Positions 1 through 11,197 of a stretch of 64,000 nt of DNA are shown piece by piece. Under the pieces are notes generated by a model. The model was given only the letters and a program-made list of their open reading frames with translations. It was not told the DNA's origin and did not search any database. The translations under genes and the position numbers were made by a program. The DNA comes from Ancistrus triradiatus (lineage: Eukaryota; Chordata; Actinopteri; Siluriformes; Loricariidae): the NCBI GenBank assembly GCA_025084515.1, contig JAJAGP010000278.1:231001-295000 (forward strand). Reading direction: 5' to 3'. The stretch's first letter is position 1. The number at the start of each line of letters is the position of its first letter.

Positions 1-110
1 TTAAAACATTTACATTTACTGTCTTTAGCAGACACTCTTACTCAGGGCTACATCCAGAAGAAATCTAATGGTGGCCTAAGACTTTTGCAGACTACTGTAT
101 ATATAGTGAG
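1..110. repeat. Fragments of a tRNA-SINE tail and a Tc1-like terminal repeat
   Basis: Positions 1-45 resemble the end of the fish SINE seen at 14.4 and 14.8 kb (block 'cattta...agcagac'). Positions 66-98 contain 'ggcctaagacttttgcag', the terminal sequence shared with relics at 2.9, 31.5, 32.05 and 59.5 kb. Both pieces are truncated. Confidence 0.55.
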
Positions 111-1972
111 TCTCATGCATGGGACATCTCTACCACTGCAATACTGGGAATCATTAGTGAAGAAATAAATCGTTACTATCAATAAACAATAAGACTTCCA
201 TTACATCATGTTTCTTTTAGCTAAATCTGAGGAAGCAAACGTTGCCTGTAGTTGATTAACCACAATTGGGGTGAGTGTAAAATTGTATCAAATTGATTTT
301 TACCCTCACCCATTTATATGAGGTAATTAAAATAAACACTGATGGAGGATTAGTTCTGAGCGTCTGAATAATACAAACGTCAGACTGGACTTAAGGAGAG
401 CATTCTTCCTGTGAGAAGCTTAAAAGCGTGCAATTAGCAGGGCTACTCTTAAAGCTTGAATGGTGTTGGTCATTTCTTGCAGGAAAACGACCACTAATCC
501 ACCTGCCTGCTCCTGTCTAGAGGCGCTTCCACTGACTGACGCTAGATCAGAGCTCAGACGCGGGAGATAACCATCTAGATACGCGAGCGGTGTCGGGAAA
601 CTGGCTCTGGATCTGCAGGAGAAGGAAAATGAGTCCATTGTGATGGATCAGCCTTCCCACGGGCCTCCTCTTTCCCCTCACCCAGTCCACACCTGCCACA
701 TGCCGCCTTTGTCCCTGAGCTCGGGTTTTAGTTATTCTAGTTCTCCGCTCTTTCTTTTGTCCCGGAGGGAGTTGACTTTTTTACAGGGCGGAGAAGGGAA
801 CCTGTATGGCCGTGAGATCTGAGACGGCGAGGCACACTCCAGCTGTGAGGCTGCACTTCGTAACCGCATCCAGCGACACAGTAGCGCCCTGCTTTCCCTC
901 TGACATTTGAGAATGGAAGCTTTTCACGCAAACAAGCGATGTTATACGCTACCTTAACTGATTCGCTCTTTCAGCGACGTCTCGAGGAGAGTTCCTTGAG
1001 GGCAGCATTTAGCGAAATCGCACTCACTTTGTGCTTACTCTCATAATCAGTTTGGTTTTGGGGATATTTATGCTGTCAGTATTTACAGAAGTGCTTACAG
1101 ATAAGGTTCTGACTTGAGGTTCCACAAAAACACACCTTAAGAGTTCAAATATTCCCTGCGTCACATAGCCTACCCAAAAGCGCGAGGCTGAAGTTAAAGA
1201 GGAGTGAACAAACTGCTCCAGGAGACAAAATACAGACACCAATAGCTTCCCAGTCTACGTCAGTAGATTTAATTGGCTTGTCCTCACTCACATGGAGGTG
1301 GTTTGGCTTTGCAAAGACAGATGTTGCTCAAACAGAGCAATCTGCAAACTGTCGGAAATCTGTTGCCATTAAGGACAGCCCAACTGCGAACTCATTTCAG
1401 CATCTGTGAACGAACCACAGTGCAGAATATGAAGGTTATGATAAGTTTCACGTCAGCCGTTGATGACAGGCTTCAACCAGCCAAGGTAGCAGCTCAAAAA
1501 CACTCAGAAAACCTGAGAGGAAATCATTCTGCAATAAAATGAATTAAGAAAAGAAAAGCAACAGATGACAAGACATAAGAAACGCTGTGAAAGACATGGT
1601 GCCAATTCAGGCAGCTCAGAGAGACGGGTTCAAACAATGTTTGAATGCTTTATACACTGAAAAAGTATCATCTAAATATCATTATGGATTAAATCCCAGA
1701 CAATATCGCACACCCCTACTAACACCAGGCAGCACAGTATTTGTTATGTGTTGTCATTTGAAAATCAGATGTGATTGGATCAAAACTGCTCACTGTGATC
1801 TGGTCTTACTCTTCAAAGCTCCTTCTCTAGAAAGTTCTCTTGACCAGCTTTTGTAAGTATAAACATATTTAGAATATGATGTTTGAAAGACTGTGTTACA
1901 TCACCTTCCCTGTCAAATACACACTTTAATCGTTTGTGAATTGGAGACACCGAATGTTGCAGTTTTGCAAGC
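111..1972. other. Intergenic DNA, no gene recognised
   Basis: Only short ORFs without recognisable domains or exon structure are present. Roughly 1,180-1,365 has a related inverted copy near 34.6-34.8 kb (shared words such as 'catggaggtggtttggctttg' and 'ggagtgaacaaact'), so part of this stretch is an interspersed repeat. No RNA gene was seen. Confidence 0.5.
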
Positions 1973-2190
1973 CAAGTCAAGTCAAGTCAGATTTATTTAT
2001 ATAGTGCTTTTTATAATGGAGCATTGTCTCAAAGCAACTTTACAAGTTTAGATTATCTCCTAATAACTACGTCCAATCCCAAATTGAGCAAGCCTAGGGC
2101 GACAGTGGCAAGGAAAAAACTCCCTGAGTTATAGGAAGAAACCTTGGGAGGACCAAGACTCAAAAAGGGACCCAACCTCCATGGGCGGCG
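1973..2190 (+). repeat. Interspersed repeat family A, copy 1
   Basis: Begins with the direct repeat 'agtcaagtcaagtcag', followed by 'atttatttatatagtgc', 'ggagcattgtctcaaagc' and 'gaaaccttgggaggacca'. The same block occurs inverted at 3.2-3.42 kb and, more diverged, at 4.61-4.82 kb. There is no coding capacity, so it is probably a short non-autonomous element. Its class cannot be settled by eye. Confidence 0.75.
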
Positions 2191-2191
2191 T

Positions 2192-2371
2192 AGATGATAA
2201 ATCTAAGAGCGAACTAAAGTCATGGAGTCAAGTTTGAATAGAATGTGAAGTATGCACATCGACATTAAGTGGCCCGGGTATGATGATAAATCTAAGAGCG
2301 AAACTACAGTCATGGAGTCATGGTCGAATAAAATGTGAATTATGCACATCGACATTAAGTGGCCCGGGTAT
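2192..2371. repeat. Tandem duplication, two units of about 90 bp
   Basis: Two adjacent units share 'gatgataaatctaagagcga', 'gcacatcgacattaagtgg' and 'cccgggtatgat', with several substitutions between them. The second starts near 2,281. It lies directly beside repeat family A copy 1. Confidence 0.8.
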
Positions 2372-2869
2372 GATGGGGCTGGAGCTGATGACTGAAGCAG
2401 CTTGAGTGGACCTCCATCAGAGAAACATCATGTGTGGGGCCGGAACTGCCGGAACACAGCTCGGAGAGAAAACAGAAAATGTAATTAGTTATTGATTAAG
2501 AGCACAGTGTTTATTAACAATCACTGACGCCATGTCAATCACTGATGCCAAGTGTAGCATGAGACCCCGGCAGCATTAGCTATAGCAGCATAGCTAGAAA
2601 GCTAGAAAGAGGAGAAACTGGTAGGAAACACAGCCAAGAGGGATCACAAGCGGACTTTGCGTGGACAAGTGGACGCTCCACTCTTGCTTGATACAAGACA
2701 TCAGCTGCTCAACACTCTGTGGTCGCCATACATTTTCAAACACGAGACTCGGGGTCATATTCCTAAACATTATAAGACTCCTCTTAGAAAGCTCCTAACG
2801 TAGCTTAAAGATTTTATAGTTTTTATAGGCTTTTTTAATGGTTTGTCCAATTTCCTTTACTTTCTGTTT

Positions 2870-2965
2870 GTATCTTAATAAAGAGAAGGAGTAATAATTA
2901 TAGATGGTCATTATGCCATTGCCAAAACAACAAATCTAGAAGTGGCCTAAGACTTTTGCACTCTT
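2870..2965. repeat. Tc1-like terminal fragment
   Basis: The words 'tggtcattatgcc', 'ccaaaacaacaaatctag' and 'ggcctaagacttttgca' match the right end of the Tc1-like relic at 31.55-32.07 kb. Only the terminal portion remains. Confidence 0.6.
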
Positions 2966-3202
2966 CTCGTTCTGTATTAATGCAGAAACATTTGCATAAA
3001 ACTATAAATGAATACATTTATTCAGTTTTAACTTGATTTTGTTCTTTCGCAGGTGGGACGTATTCAGAAAGGGAGAGAGGAAAGACTTTCTGCCATGTTC
3101 TTTCTATCACTTCCATTGTAAGATTCTTTTAAGACTTCTGATTGTCTGTTTTTTTTTTTCCTCAGCGTTGGCAAACATGTTGAAATGCTTGCCCGTGGAG
3201 AT

Positions 3203-3420
3203 CGCCGCCCAAGGAGGTTGGGTCCCTTTTTGAGTCCTGGTCCTCCCAAGGTTTCTTCCTAGAACTAGGGAGTTTTTCCTTGCCACTGTCGCCCTAGGCT
3301 TGCTCAATTTGGGATTGGACGTAGTTATTAGGAGATAATCTAAACTTGTAAAGTTGCTTTGAGACAATGCTCCATTGTAAAAAGCGCTATATAAATAAAT
3401 CTGACTTGACTTGACTTGAT
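3203..3420 (-). repeat. Interspersed repeat family A, copy 2 (inverted)
   Basis: Nearly the full reverse complement of the copy at 1.97-2.19 kb, ending with 'ctgacttgacttgacttg'. The two copies form an inverted pair about 1 kb apart. Confidence 0.75.
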
Positions 3421-3589
3421 CTCAGACAGGTTACAGATGTGGAGGACAGAGAATTTGGAGAAAGCCGTTGGAGCAGTTCCTTTAAACCATTGGACTGAAG
3501 GCCACGTTTGGAAATGGACAGTCATTGTGAGGCCTGAGAGATGAGATGGCACGAGTAACAAAGCCTCAAACAGAGCACGAGTCTTCAGG

Positions 3590-3590
<1 letters not shown>

Positions 3591-3660
<70 letters not shown>
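3591..3660. repeat. (GT)n microsatellite
   Basis: About 70 bp of uninterrupted GT dinucleotides. The Val-Cys and His-Thr ORFs across it are artefacts of the repeat. Confidence 0.95.
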
Positions 3661-3661
<1 letters not shown>

Positions 3662-4011
3662 CAGCGAGAAAGAGAGAGAGTTTTAGGGTTATAGAAAGGC
3701 CTGGGGGTATAGTTACTACCCTCCCTCACCCTGTGCCTCCTTTGTGGTGCCTGCTGTGGAGGAGTGAAGAGGTTGAAAGGAGGAAGAGGAAGGAGGGGGG
3801 TGTGAGTACTAAACACAGGTGCCTACATCTGTTCATCCTAAGCACAGATGCTCACACACTCATTCTTCAGAGAGAGAGAGAGAGGGAGAGGGAGGGGTAA
3901 CAAATGAAAACTCAGTAATGTTTTTCCACCTAATCTCCAACCAACACATCTGTACAGTTCATTATTTCGATATTAACTACTAATTATTAAAATACACTCA
4001 CCGTTTCCTTA

Positions 4012-5108
4012 TTTCTACACTCATCATCCATTTTATCAGTTCCTCTTACCACACAGGAGCACTTTGTAGTTCTTCAATTTCAGACTGTAGTCCATCTGTT
4101 TCTCTACATACTTTGTTTGTCCCCTTTACTCTGTTGTGTAATGGTCAGGAGCCAAACAGATCAGGTACTACTTGTGCTGAGAATAGGGATTATTCTCAGC
4201 ACACAGCAGTGCTGCTGGAGTTTTTAAACACCCCAGTGTCAGTACTGGACTGAAAATAGTCTGTCAGCCAAAACTGTACAGCCACCAGCATCCTGTAGAC
4301 AGCTTTCTAACAAAGTGCTTCTCCACTCAAAGTTGTTTTCGTCATCATCTCCAGCCCCACCATGCCCGGGCCACGCCAGAGGGCAGTAACTCTCTCCCTC
4401 CGCCGGCTGGCCAGGGACAACGTGCCACCAAGGACTTTCCCGCCGATCTTAAAGTGACTCTGTGTATCGGACTAAATAATTCCAATATGCATATTTTATT
4501 CAATATTTTATGTATCTGTTAATATTTACTTCATTTCTGTTATCTGAACTATTACTACAGACGTATTTGACTAGATAAATGAGGAGCATTCATACATGTA
4601 TCATCTCATCCACCCAAGGAGGTCAGGTTTCTTTTTGATTCTTGATCCTCCCAAGGATTCTTCCTGATAGCGTTTAGGGATTTTCTTTGCCGCTGTTGCC
4701 CTAGCTTGTTCAAATTGGGATTGGCTGTAGATATTCGAAGATCATCTAAAAAAATAAAGTTGCTTTGAGACAATGGACAATGGACAATGGAAAAAGCACT
4801 ATAGAAATAAATCTGACTTGAATTAGAGGATGATGCAACAACTGTGCAACAACAGATGAGTTACTGTCTCTGACTTTACATCTATAAGGTGGAATGATAA
4901 GATAAATATGTCTAATAGAGTGAATAGTAAGCGAGAATGATCCCCCAAACAGTACCTGATCTGTTTGGGTCCTGACCAATAGAGAACAGCGTAAAGGAGA
5001 CGAACAAAGTATGTAGAGGAACAGATGGACTACAGTCTGTAATTGTAGAACTACAAAGTGCTTCTATATGGTACGTGGAACAGATCAAATGGACGATGAG
5101 AGTACATA
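4012..5108. mobile_element. Fold-back DNA element with long inverted ends, carrying nested family A
   Basis: The left end (about 4,012-4,175: 'gcactttgtagttctt', 'cagactgtagtccatctgtt', 'ctctacatactttgtt', 'aaacagatcaggtact') is the reverse complement of the right end (about 4,950-5,105). This gives inverted ends of more than 100 bp. No transposase ORF remains, so it is non-autonomous. A diverged family A copy (about 4,611-4,822) sits inside it. I know similar sequences as common interspersed repeats in otophysan fish, but cannot name the superfamily with certainty. Confidence 0.7.
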
Positions 5109-5109
5109 A

Positions 5110-7061
5110 GTGATGGGTGAGTGTGTATTCCAGTGGTCGTTCTTAAGTAAAAGTAACAAAGCCTTCCTGAAAAAGCACTCGGGTATAAGTGACATACCCT
5201 CATCCCCAAAACATACTGAAAAGTTTTCAGTCGTTGATATTTTTGTATCAAAAGTACAAGTGAAGGTGAGTCATGCGTGTACAGGTTTTTACCAAAGTCC
5301 TAAGTCTGCATTTTTGTTCAAAGCTGGGGGCAAATATTTTTGGAACATACCGTTTGAAGTCCAAATTGGTAGAATGAAGAAGCATTTGAGTTCTGAAGTA
5401 CCACTGTAATTCTGTTAGTTTGGACATAATTGGCATTTCTTATGATCATTTAGCCCTTAAAAGGAAAATTCTTTCCTCCAGTATGGCCATGGATGAACAT
5501 CCCCCACACAGCTACTAGAAGAGTTAGGAGAGTCACTAGCAGAATCTTCCATCGTTACAGTGTATGGTCCCATAAATCAGTCTTAGCAGTGACAGCGAAA
5601 GTGGACGGCCAAACAGAAGCCTGAAAAAACTATTTTCCATTCATGACCTGGAAGAATGTGAGCCTGGCTTGTTTTTTTGGGAGGGTTAGTCTTGGTTTTG
5701 TGTGGCAACAAAAATGTACAGGAGAGTTTGGGAAAACTGGACGGAATTTGAGTATCCATAAAGATATAAGATAAAGATAAAAAGTAAAAAAAAAAAACAA
5801 TGGACTAAGAAAATGAATGAATGCCTGCATGAATTAATTTGATGTTTATATGATAAATGATTTGTTATTGGATAAGTGAACCGTAAGAATCATTTAAAAT
5901 GCAAAACGTCGACTGAAGGAGAGTGTGAACGAAAATCCATCGGATCAAACCAATAACCGATTGTTTAAAGAAGAGTCGATTGGTGAATCGATTGGTGAAT
6001 CGACTCCTGCAGTCTGTCGGAAGCAGATGTGTTTTGATAGGCGCAGGCACGCGTCCTAAAGCTCACGCCCACAAACAGACGCGCGCTCTCAGCTCAGAGT
6101 CACGCCACGCGCTCTCTCTATCTCTCTCGTACACACACACGCACACACACACACACACACACACACGTGTAATTATTGAATGATTGGATCCCGGGGGCCC
6201 CTTTTAGAAGACGCTCAGTGAAGCTGCGACTATCGTGTCCATGGCAACCGCGCATGACAATGAGCTCGCTCTGGGGTGGGGGGCGCGTGCGTGGACTGGT
6301 CCGCGTCCCCGTACAGGCAGGCGTACCCGCGCACGCACACGTGCACGCAATGTAATTTACTGCGTAAATTACATAATCGATTACAAAGAGTCACGCGCCT
6401 GATTATTGATGTTATCGTTATTTAATAAAAAAAAAACAACAACATTAAATGCAATATTAAACACATGAAGTGATTTTTGATCTTTAAAAAAGTGAAACTT
6501 TGCATGTTTGTGCAGAAATATAAACAAAATCTCTGTGTATATTACACACTTTGTGATTAGTGATCTGTGACGTGGACGCACCTTGACAGGTGTTTGCGTC
6601 CTCGTGAAGTGTGTCGCGTTGCTCGTGCTTATGATACACAGATAGTAGGCCTACTACAGATCTAACTTTTCCCCCCGATCCCTAACCTCGGATGCTTTTC
6701 CTCCTCGCTCCGCGCGAGTGCTGCACCCGCTCGCGTGTCAAACGCGATTTAGCTCGCGCCGGCAGTTCGAAGGATTCCACAGCTCGAGCTCGAGCCGATC
6801 GATAAGGTCACGAGCGACGTCGCAAGCCCTAATTGCAGCCCCCGTCTTCCCCACGCGACCTGAATATGATCGATCCCGTGTGAGTCGCGCGCCGTTCGGG
6901 TTCCCACGGCAGTGCGTCAGTCCCATGTGGCGCGCGCGTGTGTGTATGTGTGTGTGTTCCTCTGGGACCGCGAGCCAACTAACATCCCGGCATCACCCGC
7001 GCCATCTGGCCCCGGGGCCCATACCGTTACAGTGCCTGCAACCGGGAAAGCGTGCTTAGCT

Positions 7062-7106
<45 letters not shown>

Positions 7107-8444
7107 GTTCAGTCGGTGGCAGATGGCTTGTATGGCTCTGGTCGCGTCTTTAGGAGTACCATATCCCCCTCACCCCACTCCAACCCCCCTCCAGTCACTA
7201 CATCCCCCTCGAGGGTCTTCAGAATCAATGAAAAACCAAATAAAGACAAGGAGAGTGTCTTCATGTCCTCTAGTTTAGCTTCAGAGCTTCAGCTCTCAGA
7301 TGACGAAGCTCTTCACCTCTCCACTCTTCGAGATCCTGTTCCTAATGGCTCCTGTTAGCATCAGCAAGGATCTGATGTTCTGCATAAAGTCTGTCCCCAA
7401 AAAAACAAGGGTACTTGGTGGAAGCTCGGAAGAGGACAGGAACCAATCTGAAGTCCATTCCCAGCACTTAATTTAAAAGGATAAACGTAATCCTAATAAT
7501 AAGAAAGGTATTGAAATGTTGACCAAATAACTCCTTGTGTGGAGCTCTTACGTCTTTTGGGTGGCTCTCAGGTGGCACGGTTGTCTCTTTCTACAACTTC
7601 CTCTGTCACTTCTTTAATGCAAGTAGCAGATTTGGAATTTCAGACATCTGGCTGCTCTGACTAAACAGTAAACATCTTGTAGACCCCATAACTGTCAGAA
7701 CCTCTTCAGAAAACTGTTCCAACCAGAACCATCAGCCAAAGAACTATATTGACTTCAAACGATGACTAAGTAGCTGAAATTGATGAGATGCTAAGCCATA
7801 ATTAAAAGTCATTTTTAATTCAACTTCATTTTTTCCATCAGTGTTTTTTAAGTAACAGGTATGAAAGTCCATAAAGCTGGCTGCTCTCCAATAACTGTAA
7901 ACCCTCTATAGAACCCAAGTTACAATCCTTATACTTGTAGTTTGGTTGAACTTTTCCCACTGTCACCCTCGGCTTGGTTGTAGTTGTAAAGCTGCTTGTT
8001 GTAAAGTTGTAAAGTTCAGACAATGCTCCATTTGTCGGAAGGGATTGTAACTAGGGTTCTATAAAGGATTTATAGTTATTGGAGAGCAAGCAGATGTATG
8101 GACCTCCATTCCTGCCACTTAAAAAACACTGATGGAAAAAATGAATAATTAAAAAATCAAAAAGGTTCCTGTTGCTCACTGGAACTGTTAAGCTGTACTA
8201 AGGTGCCTCTTATGAATCTGTTAACCATGTGAGCTTGAAATGTCATGAAAACGTACACGCATTAAACAAGACGACACAGTAGCTGTCACCTATTGGTACG
8301 TCAACTGTACTTCACCCAAACAGAGATATTTTTGCTGTGATTTGCAGTATTCATGGCATAAGGTGTCAAAAGCTATTCACCAGTTATGAGTGAAGTGCCG
8401 ATGGAGTGCTGATGGATAAAACTCTCTTCCCCTGTGAAAGTGCT
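5110..8444. other. Intergenic DNA with CpG-rich patch and microsatellites
   Basis: Contains an (AC)n run at about 6,131-6,166, a CG-rich region at about 6,230-7,060 rich in 'gcgcgc'/'cgcgcg' words, and an (AG)n run at about 7,062-7,104. A very diverged family A piece lies near 7,946-8,035. Short ORFs in the CG-rich patch show no domain and no convincing exon structure. The patch could be a CpG-island regulatory region, but no transcript start was identified. Confidence 0.5.
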
Positions 8445-8860
8445 AGCCACTCTATACACACAAAAGTTTGTGGACACCCAAAAACCATGGGTATGCCCCC
8501 ATATTTGCCGCTACAACAGTCTCTTCGCTCTTCTAACAGGGCTTTCCACTAAATTTTGGAACATGACTATGAGGTCAGCTTCTGATGTTAGACAATAAGA
8601 GCTGGCTCACTTTAGGCATTCCAGTGCATTTTTAAGGTGTCTGATGGAGTTGAGGTCAAGGTTCTGTGCAATTCAGCCAGATTCTCAATCCAAGTTGGCA
8701 AAACCAATTCTCTATGGACTTTGTTTAAGGTCAGCAGGGCAGAAAGTTGTTGAACTGACTTGCAGGAAGCAGAAACCTGTAAAGGTGTCATATTGAGAGT
8801 CACTGGGGTATCAGTACAACCCACTCTACTGCCGCTGTTTGTCTGTGGAGAATCCAGAAA
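8445..8860 (-). mobile_element. Internally deleted Tc1/mariner-like relic
   Basis: Starts with the terminal word 'caaaagtttgtggacaccc', characteristic of a fish Tc1-like family. It continues with degraded sequence of the same element ('gggctttccactaa', 'gttgaggtcaaggttctgtg'). No continuous transposase frame survives and the middle is missing. Confidence 0.6.
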
Positions 8861-8869
8861 TGTATGCTT

Positions 8870-10690
8870 TAAGTTACAAAGAGCACGGGTCCAAACAAGA
8901 TCCTGCTCATGTAAGAGAGGCGAAACCCCACCCGATCCGTTGATAGCAGGCAGGAGGGCCAAGCTGACTGGGCCACTAGATTAAGCAGGCACTGAAAGTG
9001 GGCGGAGTTATGAATGTACAGGAATGAGTTGGGAATTTTCCCACGTAAGGGAAAGTGAATGTTTGCTATTTTCCATAACGACGTACGTTCAGATGGTAGG
9101 GTTCGACCGAATTTTGCACGCAGCTCATTTTTGACATTTGGTTTTGCCCAGTGCATTGTAACCAAGCAACTGTGCCTTTTGCAATCGCTCGTTTCTTCAG
9201 AACATGGTGGCAAAAAAAAAAAAAAACCTGGCTCGTGTCCGAAGGTGTGGAAAGTTCCAGAATCCGAATGAACTCAGCGGGCATATCTGAACAGTGATGC
9301 AATTTGTCTCGCTTGTGTTTGGTTACTATGGACCGCATGGCAAATGGCTTTTGTGCTACAGAAAATCACACTTAAATGAATGATCAAATTACCCCCCACC
9401 ACCACCACCACCGCCACCCCACCCCACGCCACCCCTTCGTCGTCCGGACCCAGGCGCGCCGCCATTTCTCCAGCACAGAGCAGTTAAGGATTAAAATTCT
9501 TCGTACAGCCGTGATGTAAGAGCGCTCAAAGACCAAAAACAAACACGCAGGCCCATTTTGTTCGAGGAACGTCCTGAGAGGGGAATGATAAGAAGCCGAT
9601 GGCTTGTTTTTCTGCCCGCGTGTGGGGTGAGAAGCGGGGGGCTCCTTTTAGATCTGGTAATTGTGAGAGCGGTGGCGCGCGTGCACCCCGTTACATTGTA
9701 GAGGGGAGAGCAGGTGCTGCCCGAATTACCATACAGCTGAGCGCGCGGAGAGCAAACTTACTCCGTCCAGAAACCACACAATGGCAGAGTGCCCCGGGGA
9801 TGGCCACGCGAGCCACACACACACACAGTTTGTCTTTCTATCATTGTGGGGACTTTCCACGGGCATGACAAAATTACCCATAACCCAAATCGTTTGTGGC
9901 TTTTGGTTTTCCCAAAGAAAGTTACAGTTTATGTTAAAACAAAAACAACAAAACGTCCTCACAAAGTACAAAAGTTACATCTTTCTATGCTTATGGGGAC
10001 AGCTGGTCCTCACAATGATGTATAAACTTGATACCCAACACACCCACACACACACACACACACACGCTTCAGTCTCTTTTCTCTGAAGCATCACGCACGC
10101 GCATCGCGCACACGCACCAAGTACAAAAAAGAAACAAATGGAGAAGAATTTGGCTTCCATACAAACGATGAAAAACTTTTTTGTCCAGGCAAAGTTTCGC
10201 TCTGTTGGCATGAAGGATGTTTTTTCAGCCTAACAGATGCGTCCGTTCAGCAGGAAACGAGATGGGAAATGCCCATGTTCTGATCATTTTTTAATTGCTG
10301 AATCTTTTGAATCATCCCATAATTAATGTCCCTTTCGCTTTTGGAACGAAAAATGCGCCTTGGAGCTCAACAGGGACAACTTTTGCATTGACAAAAAAGC
10401 AATAATGCCCATTGTATTAATAGTTTTAAAACATTTCCACACTGCGAAACAACGTGCGTTAATTACCGACTTTTAACAAGTGGCAACAATTCCCAGTAAT
10501 ACGTTTAAATACAAACTAAAGAGTTTGAGAAAGAACAAAAGTGTCCCTAGGACAGTTATCCTAGTTTTTTCCCCAACGTTTATTCTTTTATCTTATAAAC
10601 TCGTTTCTTAAGGCGATATTTGTACCCAAAGCTGTATCAGATCCAGCCATAGAGCGCGCACAGAGAATAAGGGGCTGGTTGGAGCTGGTT
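8870..10690. other. Intergenic DNA upstream of the Delta gene
   Basis: Holds a CCA/CCCCA-rich low-complexity stretch at about 9,392-9,435. At about 9,830-10,065 there is a 'tcctcacaa...cacacaca' repeat-plus-microsatellite, also seen at about 62.3-62.54 kb. No gene was recognised. The region could contain Delta cis-regulatory DNA, which cannot be judged without alignment to other fish. Confidence 0.4.
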
Positions 10691-10778
10691 TTTGGGGGGG
10701 AGCCCCATCAGAAAGCGTGGGACAGATTGGGGGTGGTGGTTCATTAGCATATTAGTACCCCGGCATGTGGCACCCCCA

Positions 10779-10785
10779 TATAAAA
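10779..10785 (+). promoter_or_regulatory. TATA box of the Delta gene promoter
   Basis: TATAAAA lies 413 bp upstream of the Delta start codon, after a C-rich stretch and an octamer-like ATTAGCAT (10,743-10,750). Transcription would begin near 10,810. This placement is inferred from position and motif only. Confidence 0.55.
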
Positions 10786-11003
10786 CTGGAGGCGAGGCGG
10801 CGTGCCCCAGCAGAGCCAAAATACGCGAAGGGACGGACGGCCGCTTGGGAGGCGCGTCGGAAAGTGACACAAAGCCCTCGTTTTTTTTTGGAACGGACCA
10901 AGAACGGAACTACAACCACTCACATAAACACTTACACTCTTTCTTTCAAACTAAAGCTTCAACCTTTTCTTAAGTCAGAGGAACCTGAGGATTATACACA
11001 TAT

Positions 11004-11099
11004 ATGACTGGAACAAAGCAACAAGTTCTACATTTTTGGAACAAAGAAGAGAGTTTGGATTTTGGGGCATCCACTTTGGTATCAATGGGAAACGTTTGA
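11004..11099 (+). promoter_or_regulatory. Upstream ORFs in the Delta 5' leader
   Basis: If transcription starts near the TATA box, the leader contains a 31-codon upstream ORF (11,004-11,099) and a six-codon one (11,111-11,131). Both close before the Delta ATG. A UAUUUAUUUAUU-rich run (about 11,167-11,193) lies just 5' of the start codon. An intron in the leader could remove these. Confidence 0.45.
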
Positions 11100-11197
11100 G
11101 AAACATCCTGATGAGGAGGATCGGGCTTTGAAAAAAGTTGCGAGGTCGCTCAAAGACTTTCACGCCTATTTATTTATTTATTATTTATTTATTCACG

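Noticed and set aside
3340..3900. His-Thr and Val-Cys rich frames
   Set aside because: Translation of a (GT)n microsatellite and flanking repeat family A.
6718..7358. Frames of 113 and 148 codons
   Set aside because: CG-rich DNA has few stops by chance; no domain, no splice context, and one crosses an (AG)n run.
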